Source: Hermatobates lingyangjiaoensis | Taxonomy: Eukaryota; Arthropoda; Insecta; Hemiptera; Hermatobatidae | Assembly: GCA_026182355.1 (NCBI GenBank) | Contig: JAPFBL010000068.1 | Span: 7,787,001-7,851,000 of the forward strand | Reading direction: 5' to 3' | DNA: 64,000 bases | Shown: positions 36,301 to 48,042 of the stretch, one piece after another | Numbering within the stretch: position 1 is the first letter of the stretch | Layout: each line of letters starts with the position of its first letter | Notes under the pieces: model-generated | Told to the model about the DNA's origin: nothing | The model's database searches: none | What the model saw: only the letters and a program-made list of their open reading frames with translations | Made by a program: the position numbers and the translations under genes

Positions 36301-39300
36301 TTATTCCTTCCAACAGTTCACTATCCATTTGGTCAGAGCTTTATCCTTGTCGCAAGTGTATGAATTGTACGCTAAATGTAATATTTTATTCATAGTAACG
36401 TAATTTTAATACCATCACCATACTTATTATAGAAAAAGCAAAGCATTATAATCCCTGAAATTAGGAGCTTAATTGAAATTACATTAAAGTATATTAAAAT
36501 ATATTTTTACTTGTGTACAGGATTTTAATGTACTGTAGTGCATTATTTAACCTTTCCTACACTTATAATGTGATGATGATTTGAAGGTACCTCAGTTTAT
36601 TCTTGATGACTGGATGACTTCAAGAGTACCCACGCATGTCGAAGTCATATGTACTCAGCCGAGAAGGATTTCTGCTATTGGGGTGGCCGAGAGGGTTGCA
36701 TCAGAAAGAGCTGAACGAGTTGGTGGTTCCGTTGGTTATCAGGTTTATATATTTTTTTTTTAATTTATATGTATTTTTTTAAAATGCTAATATTTTTATT
36801 TGTATGATTTTTTTAAAAATTTGATAATTTTACTTTATATTGAGTACAAAGTCTTATTTTTTTGGTTTATTTCCTTTCAAGATATGAAATATTTTAAACA
36901 GGAGGTCAAAAATTTCTATCGGTTGTTGGTTTAGGTTAACAAGTTGCTCCCTCTGGTTCTAGATTTATATGGCAGATGGAAAATCTACCCACTGCTGTAT
37001 GTAGAAGTTAATGCAGTCAGTCCCCAGCATGTGCAATATCAGGTACTCGTTAAAAGTCGCTGCTCAAACAAACTTGATCATGGCCAAAATGTAGGACTTC
37101 CAATATAGTATCGACCTGGCAATGTGGCTGACCAAAAAACTTAAATGGGTACTAAATGACAAATGCGCCACATTATTGTTTGCTACTCTAAAACAGCCTA
37201 CTAGTGTTGACATTGGGAACAAATGAATATTTAGAGGTTAAAAAGATATGGATAGATTTGTTTATATTTTTCATGAACATTACAGCTATTATATTGTATT
37301 TTTAATAGTTAGAGTTAGCAATATGTCAGATTAATATCTAACGTTAACGGTCCTTTCAGAAATTTTGGCAAGGGCTTAGTGAAGTTTTTGAGAGATGTTA
37401 ATCAGTTGTTATATACAAGTACCTAAATAACTATAATAAGGAAGGGATGTGTCATAGTGAATTCAATATAAATGTCCTCACTGTCTTTCTGCCCCAAACA
37501 GTAGAGCTATTTTTTTTTAAGATACCCTAAACTAAGTTACCAGTGTATATACATTTTTATAATAATTATTTCATTATTATAAAATTATTATTACTTCGTG
37601 TCCGACTCGGTTGTGTTTGTTTGATTGATGAATCACACAAACCATAAGTGAGGGGAATTAAATTGATATTATGGTTTGTGGAGTAGGGAGTTTGAACCAG
37701 TTCAAGTCCTCGTGAGGCTCCTTGTTAAAATTTGTCATACCTGGAATACTAAATTAACATTTCTGTTCTTTTCTTTTAGATACGACTTGAGAATAAAGTA
37801 TCATCTATAACCCGTTTGACTTTTTGCACCATGGGTATATTACTCAGAAGACTAGAAAGTGATTTTACGCTATCAGGAGTTTCCCATGTTATTGTTGATG
37901 AAGTGCACGAAAGAAGTGAAGAAAGGTTAATATAGTTTTTTAATAATTTTTGTTTTGTTTTGATATCCTGTCTAATTTTCATTTAATTTTCAGTGATTTC
38001 TTGTTGCTTATTCTCAAAGATGTTCTCAGAGTAAGATCAGACTTGAAACTAATCCTTATGAGTGCTACTTTGAATCCAGAAGTATTTTGTGATTATTTCG
38101 GTGGAGTGCCAATATTAGAAATCCCAGGTGACTTTTTCAAGATTTCATAATGGTTTTGCATTTTGTATTTGGTGTGGATTAAAATCATCTATTTTTTGAT
38201 ACTCGTACCAGTAGTTGTGACTCAGGTAAACTGTAATATTTAATTCTGATGGGAACATTTAAGAACAAGTTTTTTAAAAACAAGATTATGTAACAAAAAT
38301 GACTTAGCAAAAGTTTTGTTCAGAATGATTTATATATTGGAAGTTTTAATACTTTCTTTGGTCCTTAATTGAATTAAAAGCTGTATCATTAAACATGCGG
38401 CGAACGAGTCTTTATGTAAATAGGAGTCAAACCAGTCTCGACACAAAGGCTTTGTTTCAAAAATTTTCTTTTGTGTAAAAACTGGTTGAACTTTTATCTA
38501 CAATATAAACACGATACAGTGTCTAATTCACGGGATCTTCGTTTCAGTTATAGGCTGCAGAAAGTATTCCAATTTCTCCAACAAATCCTACCTTATGAGG
38601 TAGTAGTTTGATTGGTAATATATAGTTTGGACTATATATTATAGTTTCAAAAAATAAAATTTTAAACATTTATAACAAACAATATAAATGTTTGACTTTG
38701 TATTGTCAGCCATCATAAAATGAGGTTGTATTAAAATCCAGCAATTTTATACTTGGTAAAAGAAAAGGATACCCAGTTTACAGCAATTTGAAGGCAGAAG
38801 AATATTAAGTAAGAATCAGTTTAGTTAAAAGCGAATGTTTTGTATCATGAAAACCCTATTATTATATGATTGGACTGGGAACTTGGATTTCTAATAACCA
38901 TATAGAAGTTGTTATATTTTGTATTTGGGTTCAATGAGTTTTTAATTCCCAGAAGAACAATATCACACCATACTGTATAGCAAACGAACTATTACAAATA
39001 CAATTCACAAACTGCATCTTAATGAAACCTTCTGACATCTTCTTCTGACAGCTCCCGCATAACCTTCTACTTCCATCTTATCACTCCGCTATGAATATAC
39101 AATATATAACATATTTCCTTTATATAATTAAACAAAAGCCCACACATTGAAGATTAATCTATTTTCTTCTTGGCAATAAGATGAATTTTTTGAACTAATT
39201 ATTTAAAGCTGAAAGTGACAGGTATCATGTTAACTTATTCATTCATTGCCCATCTATGACTTCACTGTGCTTCAACAACTTTCAGTATTCTTTTTAACAA

Positions 39301-40359
39301 AATAAAGGAGTCAATTATATTTAATCTTGCGCTGGATTCTGCTCCTTTTGAGAGGCATGAACTCTTAAACGCAGCTGTTTTCTATTTATCAAACAATTCT
39401 TCCCTCTCCTGATGTACGAGTAAATATTCTTGCAACGCCTCATCATCATTGTAATACACCTTTCCAGAATGCTATTTATCTTTTCTCTTTGTTCACCGCA
39501 TTTCGAACTTCCTCTACTTCAGATTGAGTATTTTTTTTTTAATGAAGAAATAATAATTGGCTCTTCACAGACAAGTTGAGATTAAGTCATGAATAACATA
39601 ATGAACACTTTTCCATTCATCCAATCATTTCATCCATTCAATGTTTTCAATTCATCGTATACTCATTTAAAAGGGAGGTAAACAACTTCGCAGTTCTTAA
39701 TTATTCATATTGGTAAACGAATATGAAGACAATGGTAGTAAACTTGTCTTAAACAAATGTTCTCAAGCATAACGTGGACGAAACGAAGATATCAGAAAGC
39801 CAAATACAAACGAGAAGCTTACCAGTAAATAAATTCACTGAAGTTAAACACAATTATGCTTACAGACAGATATGCTTATCTGTCATGTAAGTAGAGTAGC
39901 GTGACAGATGTAAAATCATTGATTTCAGTCAACAAACTCTAAACTGTTTCCTTTTACCCCTCGAAAATGTATTACACTTCTATGTTAGGCTTAGTTACAC
40001 TGCTTAAAGGATTCTTATGGTATTCATAGCTGAATTATTCTTTTTGTTTAATGAATAGTCTTCACTTTAAAAGTAGTTGATTTAATAACTCTTCAGCTCT
40101 CGAAAAAAGTTGAAGGCACATAAAATAAGTACAGGTATTTCAAGTTTATAGGTAGATTCAGTTAGGCACAGTTGCCTAGAATGGCTAGGATTGATTTAGG
40201 AACAATCATTCTCTATTGCTTCTTAAGTAAGATATTTACAAATTAAAAAAATCTGGTCACAACTTTCATTTGTCTAATTATAAACGGTATCGGGTTTGTT
40301 AGAGCAGCGTGGTATTGCTGTTGATGCTATTGGTGTATATTATTTTCCAAATAAATGTT

Positions 40360-40419
<60 letters not shown>

Positions 40420-43400
40420 CTCAGTTAATATATTTCGATGTAATTTAATATTAATATCTTTAATATTCCGTATTTTGATATCTCCACCTCTGCAAATAAG
40501 AATATTTTAAAAGTTGTTTACCACCATGTGAAAACAGTTTTTTGACCCTCAAGGATAGTTTCTGTGCGTAGCGCACCTGTATATATTAAATGACAACTAA
40601 AAAGCTAGAAACGCAGCGATTTTAATTAAAATAGTTTGGACAACTTTTTAACAGAACAAAAAAAAGATATTTTCTCATATAAAGTATCTTTTAAAAACAG
40701 TGCTATTTTAGTAACGAGCTTGCTGGTTCGTCTCAGGGATAGCAAGTACTTAGATATGAAATTTCGTAATTTTATATATCCTGATCCAAACACACATGGA
40801 CAAACCAATTTGCAGAACTTATTTTCTGGACCAAGGGACCAATTTATGTTTAAAGGGACCTCAATACATGCATTTCAGTTGAAAACTTGACTTAGAATTT
40901 TGAACTGATAGTAATTTTGGAAATTACCTAAGAAAATTTACTTAATTTTGCTCTAAGTATTGCTATATTTAAGCAGTGTAGACTAGATATGAAAATGTGA
41001 AAACGGACTAAGCGTGAAATAGATTGAACGGAGAGAACATTATGGCATCACCTTTATGCAATCATACTTCATGAAACCCATGTTAAGTAATCCAACATGA
41101 AATTAACCAAGAACATTTTAATTTTATTGAATAATAGGCTAATTTGGTTATTTTCTTTTCAGGGCGAACTTTTCCAGTGGAGCAAATATTTTTAGAAGAT
41201 ATTGTCGCAAGAACCGATTATATTATGGAAGAGTATTCTGAATTTGCTCGTAAAATCAGCAAAAATAAAAGTTTAGAATTGGAATCCATGGATGAGTTTG
41301 TCGTTGCCGACCAACAGTGCAGCATGGACTCTGTACCTAATCCTAAATGCTCAGACGAAGTCCTTTCCGTTAAGCAAATCTTTCATAGATATAAAGGTAA
41401 GTTTTATAAACGTGATATTGTTTTGTTGTTTTATAACTTTAGTGTTAAAGCGTTAATTATTTGTATATAAGATATCAGTGAAAACAGAAATTTTATTTCA
41501 CATTTGTGTTTTTTTGCAATTTGTTTTATTGATGCATTACTTTTTTTTGCTTTTCTTTTATTGATACTTGTTTTCCTTTTTATATATCTGAAGCTTTTTT
41601 TTTACTTATAAACGAGTAAATCCAAATGTATTGAGTCCAAATGCAGAGTTATTTTTTATTTGTACTTCTAAAATATTAATGCAGAGTCAAGGAATGTGAC
41701 TTATTGAAAATTGAACAATTATTTATTTTAATGAATTATTAATTAAAATGAATAGTAAAAATAACAGGAAAAATAATATATACCTACTATTAAAATGAAA
41801 CATTCTGTAAGGACGATTAATCAAAAACTCGGAAAACACACAGCTAAACACCAACAAAGACTTATTGAGTGTCTGAAGTAAGTTTTGATCGGAGGTTATG
41901 CGTCTTTTCTTGTATTTGATTTATACATATATATATATATATATATATATAAGACCATCAGGTTCACCACAGTCGCTTGCACCTTATGACTGGAATGGGG
42001 CCAGGTTAGTTCAGTGGTTAACGTACTCGCCTCTGAATTGATAGGACCACGGTTCGATCCCCACCTGGCCCTCGATTTATTCATGCGGGAGGTGAATAAA
42101 TTTGAGCACTTTGTCCCTCGGAGAAGGACGTTAAACCGTCGGTCCCCATCGGTCCCGAGCCTGTACGATGTCAGGTACTCGTCAAAGATCCCTACTCTAA
42201 ATACACTTGAATTAGGCAAAATTTAGGACTCACACTGTAGAATCAATCTTCATTGTGTGGTATCACAAAGGGTCAATACTCGGCCTACGTGTGTTCCCTT
42301 GTGGGACTACCACTGCAACCTAACCTAACCTAGTATATGACTGGAATAATAAGCTAAACAAGAAGTTAAAGTCAGAGAAGTAAATAAAAGTGTAAAAACG
42401 AATTTCTGTTTGTAACTGTCGACTAATACTGATCATAGGATTTACGTTTGACTTTATTTATAAATTGTAGTTCCTGTATTGATTTGTATGTACAGTATCT
42501 AAAGAGTGACTTTTTATAACGTTTTGTCCACATGGTGGACGACCCATTAAACTGATCGAAAATACTACCAAAAATGTTAACCGTTATTAAGTGTCATTCA
42601 TACGACATTATTACACAACGACGGTATAATACATGAATAAACCATACAGTCCGAGTGTCTTAGGTCATGTAGTTTCAGAATTGATTATTATGAGGTTCTA
42701 TGACTAAAACTATTTGATAAGATTGATAACAAACAGACAGATAATCAGACTTTATTACATTAGAAGTATCGTTATTAGACATATTGTACATTTTGCAGAT
42801 TATCCTCATAATGTCAAGAAATTTATCTTTCTGAATGACGTCGAGCGTATCAACTTTGATTTGATTGAGCATATTCTTTCTTGGATTGTTGGAGGCACTC
42901 ATGACTATCCCCGAGAAGGTTCTATCCTTGTAAGTAATAACATAGTTTTCATTAAATTAAATATTTATATCAGCTCCACTGTCTTTTATCATATGTATTA
43001 TGCATTTTCATATCCATGGTAAAGTTTCTTGATACTGAAATCATAATCTTTGTAAAATTCTTAAAAGTTTTGAAGTTATTTTACGGTAGATGAAGATTTA
43101 CGGTGAAGAAGATTTGGTGTACCTTTGAAAAGAGCAAAGAAAAAAATTGACGCTACACTTGACGTTATTTTAAATTATTTATATATATATATATACTTTT
43201 TCGATGAAAATACGATCCGAAATGGACAAATACAGTTCATTGTGCATAAAGAAACATAGGGAAATTAAAAGCACACACTTACCGTCTCTAATTTTCGGTT
43301 GAACCGTCTTCAGGAAAGATAAGAGAGGGAAACCAAGTGCATTGGTACAGAGACTCTGTACCAACCAACAGATGTCTCAAGCTAAAGTATACACACTAAA

Positions 43401-44205
43401 ATATAGGGTGTATTACAATGTAATGTCTATCGATGAGAGTCAATGCACAAAACTGAACTATTCCTAGTTGGGGTTGTGACATCTGTTGGGTGGTTGATGA
43501 GAGGGGGTGGGGTGGTTTCAGGTATGTAGTGGTAGTGCAGGGCATAACCCATTACATACCTGAAACCACCCCACCCCCTCTCATCAACCACCCAACAGAT
43601 GTCTCAACCCCAACTAGGAATAGTTCAGTTTTGTACATTGACTCTCAACGATGTGACATTACATTGTAAGTATACACCCTATACTTTAGTCGTAAGCTTA
43701 GCCTGATGATGGTCTACGAGACCGAAACATGTTGTTTTATTGAAAATAATATTTAGTTAGTTCTTAAATAGTGTTAGAGGTGGAAAAGAAAAGTTGATTT
43801 TTTTATTCCCCGAGGAACTGAGAAGACCTGTTGGACATTAGAGAAACTCTCATAAAAAGTAACCAAGCGTGAAATTGGCATACAATTTATAGAAATATAT
43901 ATATATATATATATATATATCAGTTCACAAACGAAGAAAAGCAACACACAGAGAAAGAGACACACTTACAAACTCAAATTTTCGGTTGATCCGTCTTCAG
44001 GAGAAAAGAGAGAATGGGCGACCAAGCACGCCGGAAACACAACGGCATGAAACCCAAACGGCAGGAAACGGCAGGGTTTCCTGCCGTTGTGTTTCCGGCG
44101 TGCTTGGTCGCCCATTCTCTCTTTTCTCCTGAAGACGGATCATCCGAAAATTTGAGTTTGTAAGTGTGTCTCTTTCTCTGTGTGTTGCTTTTCTTTGTTT
44201 GTGAA

Positions 44206-44249
<44 letters not shown>

Positions 44250-47200
44250 TGTATTCGAATTGCAATAGTGTGAAGTGACAGTAAGCAATATAACATAGAG
44301 AAAATCCACAAGTGTCCAACAGGAAATCACATAAATTTAAAAAAAAATTACTTTGATATTTTTATAACTGAAATATTTTGATTCGTCAAAATTTCGAGAC
44401 TGAGTTTTATTGGTTTCTTATGTTCATTACTCTATTTTATCCTACTTTGGATGTATAATTATGTAAATTTATTTATGCTTTTTAAATATTATTGTAGTTA
44501 ATACATTAATATAATATTAACTTTGGTTTATGCATTAGTTAATTGTAATAATTGCCTATAGAACTGTAATATACTCGTAGTTAAGACTCCCAGACGGAGG
44601 ACCTTTACATTCTTGACTTCTCAGTAGCTGTTCCTGAGCTATTTCAACAGACTGTCGCAGTGCTTTTTATTTACAACTATGTACTGTATCATGTAGTGTG
44701 CACCATATGTTGACTATATCATAAAAAAGTGAACAAATTGCTGATCAAAACCTCATGATAAAGATGTAATTGTTATTAATTATTATGCCTAAACTTTATT
44801 ACATCTTTTACAGATATTTCTACCAGGTATTGGTGAAATCAGGGCTTTGTATGACTTACTTATTGGTAATGTTTATTTCGCCCCTAGTTCGGGAAAATTT
44901 GAAATCATTCCTTTACATTCAAGTTTGACAAATGAAGAACAGTCTTTGGTATTCAGGTAAGAAAGATCTGCATGTTACAGATATTTTTGTTTTAAGTTTT
45001 TTATTATTATAAATATTTTTATATACATAACTTATAACTATAAAATATATATATGTTTGATTAAATAATACGCCATATTTACGGTTGACTAGTTTCCTTG
45101 TGTATTTCTCAAGGGATCTGAATAATCTTCTTGCACAAACATCTAAATTGTATAGAACATTTCCAATGGTTCCATTGTCTTCAAATCTTCCATTTCCACT
45201 AATTTCAAGATCCCTTGAGAAATACACAAGGAAACTAGTCAACCGTAAATATGGCGTATTATTTAATCAAACCTGTATAAATGAAGGACTGCTTCCTAAA
45301 TATACCAATATATGATCAAACCACAATAAGAAATGGGAAAACAAGACTAAGATCTTTCAACCGTAACAAGCGGTCTTCGTCAGAGTCAAAAACCCAACTG
45401 AACACTAGATGCAGAAAACATCTGGTGAGGAGTTGAGAAGAGTGGGAGGGCAGAGTGGTATTTTAAAGGGTGAAAGCACAGGAAAGGACTAATGTCCAGA
45501 AAGGGATGTTTGGGGAAACAAAGGAGTACAGTAAGAAAAAGTAAAAAACTATCCGCTAGCTGTCAACCCTCTTTGAAGAGGCTATTGCCCTCGTGACAAA
45601 AGTATCAAGTTTGAAGAGACCGTTACTAATGTTTATAATATTAGATCTATTAAATTTAATTAGAGACGATTCAATAATATTTCTTAACAACATTGATTTT
45701 TCATGGGTAATAAATTTAGCTCCTGTCCAATCAATATGATGATTTTCATTTTTTATATGCAAGAATAAGGCACTACTTTTTTCCTGTCTACTTACGTTAT
45801 ATTGGTGTTGTTTTACACGTGTCTTTAATGATTTACCAGTTGGACCAATATAAATTTTATGGCAATTTTTGCACGGAATTTTATAAATACCAGCGGACTC
45901 CAATTCGCTGGGCGAGTTTTTTATTAACATATTACCCACGTTATTACGATTAGAAAACACTATATTAAAATCAAGTTGTTTGGCTAATCTTGGAAGGGGG
46001 TCCAATGATTCGTGGTATGGCAAAACTATAGAATTTGATAATAAAAGGGGCTCTGTTGAAGTATTAGAGAAAGTTTTTTTTAGCACCCTTCAAAGCTAAA
46101 TCAATATAAGAAGAGGGGTATTTTAATGAAAGGGAAATTGACCTAATGTTACTAATCTCTTCATTAAGGAATTCTGGGGAGCAAACTTTGGAAAGGGTCA
46201 ATAGTTATTTAATAAAAAAATTAAAACTATCTTAAAAAATCAACCCGAACTTATTACTAAATTTATATCAATATCCCCTTCTTTGCCATATATGTACGGG
46301 TTGATCAAGACATATAAAGATAATTACCCAATACGTTTAATTGTGAGTTCAGTTGGTTCGGCATCATATGGCTTGTCCAAATGGTTAGTAAGTATTTTAA
46401 GCCCCTTAATTGGAAAAATTTCAGGCAGCCATATAAAAAACAATGTAGATTTAATTAAAAAATTAAAAAGCGTCAACATGAACAAAAATTATAGATTAAT
46501 CAGTTTCGATGTGAAGTCTCTTTTTACTAATGTACCTGTAACTGATCTGTTGAGCTTACTCCAGGAGGAATTAATTAATTATTCCCTTCCCCTTCCATCT
46601 ACCACTATAATAGAGTTAATTAAGTTATGTGTGGTAGATTGTCATTTTCAATTTGAAAATAATTATTATATACAAAAATTTGGTCTTGCTATGGGTAACT
46701 GTTTATCCCCCCTCCTAAGTAATTTATATATGGAGTTTTTTGAGAGTAAAATGTTAAGCTCAATTTTGCCCAAAAATATTAAATGGTATAGATATGTTGA
46801 CGATATTCTTTGCATTTGTCCCAATTCTTTAAATAAAGTTGATTTCCTGACAAAATTGAATTCATTAGTGCCGACAATCAAATTCACAATGGAAGAAGAA
46901 ATAAGTGGTAATTTGCCCTTCTTAGATGTCCTGATCCATAGGTTACCTAATGAGTTACGCTTTAGTGTATATAGAAAACCTATGAATGTACTTGCATACG
47001 TTCACTTTTATTCTTCCCATCCAAAAAATGTTAAAATTTCTGTTTTTAGAAATATGTTTTTGAGGGCGTTTAGAGTTTGCTCCCCAGAATTCCTTAATGA
47101 AGAGATTAGTAACATTAGGTCAATTTCCCTTTCATTAAAATACCCCTCTTCTTATATTGATTTAGCTTTGAAGGGTGCTAAAAAAAACTTTCTCTAATAC

Positions 47201-47995
47201 TTCAACAGAGCCCCTTTTATTATCAAATTCTATAGTTTTGCCATACCACGAATCATTGGACCCCCTTCCAAGATTAGCCAAACAACTTGATTTTAATATA
47301 GTGTTTTCTAATCGTAATAACGTGGGTAATATGTTAATAAAAAACTCGCCCAGCGAATTGGAGTCCGCTGGTATTTATAAAATTCCGTGCAAAAATTGCC
47401 ATAAAATTTATATTGGTCCAACTGGTAAATCATTAAAGACACGTGTAAAACAACACCAATATAACGTAAGTAGACAGGAAAAAAGTAGTGCCTTATTCTT
47501 GCATATAAAAAATGAAAATCATCATATTGATTGGACAGGAGCTAAATTTATTACCCATGAAAAATCAATGTTGTTAAGAAATATTATTGAATCGTCTCTA
47601 ATTAAATTTAATAGATCTAATATTATAAACATTAGTAACGGTCTCTTCAAACTTGATACTTTTGTCACGAGGGCAATAGCCTCTTCAAAGAGGGTTGACA
47701 GCTAGCGGATAGTTTTTTACTTTTTCTTACTGTACTCCTTTGTTTCCCCAAACATCCCTTTCTGGACATTAGTCCTTTCCTGTGCTTTCACCCTTTAAAA
47801 TACCACTCTGCCCTCCCACTCTTCTCAACTCCTCACCAGATGTTTTCTGCATCTAGTGTTCAGTTGGGTTTTTGACTCTGACGAAGACCGCTTGTTACGG
47901 TTGAAAGATCTTAGTCTTGTTTTCCCATTTCTTATTGTGGTTTGATCATTGATTGCTGTTTCACGTGTTTATGTGAAATCTTTTTATACCAATAT

Positions 47996-48042
<47 letters not shown>

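Larger units (their letters stand above)
45312..47949 (+). mobile_element. Penelope-like element (family B) with 876-bp inverted arms
   Basis: Left arm 45312-46187 and right arm 47074-47949 are inverted copies of exactly equal length (876 bp). The middle 46188-47073 is single copy and encodes reverse transcriptase. Read on the plus strand, the body is a 5'-truncated PLE: RT from about 46200, then GIY-YIG endonuclease, then a 3' end with a hammerhead-like core at 47878-47906 (mirror core 45355-45383, minus) and TTTCACG...GTGAAA before a (TA)n tract. The endonuclease half is duplicated in reverse in the left arm (45556-46086). It sits in DHX57 intron 13 in the gene's orientation. Confidence 0.9.

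Noticed and set aside
42000..42071. Possible functional tRNA gene
   Set aside because: A and B boxes and acceptor-like ends are present, but the anticodon and T stems do not pair well and the unit is the head of a SINE with tail and target duplication.
42014..42226. 70-codon open stretch within the SINE (and its antisense partner)
   Set aside because: It lies entirely within a tRNA-derived SINE body with target duplications; non-coding.
43774..44330. Open stretches with Ile-Tyr repeats near 43.8-44.3 kb
   Set aside because: Translations of (TA)n tracts and the family A hairpin, not genes.
46666..46887. Minus-strand open stretch opposite the reverse transcriptase
   Set aside because: Antisense shadow of the PLE RT frame, which carries the YVDD and other RT motifs.
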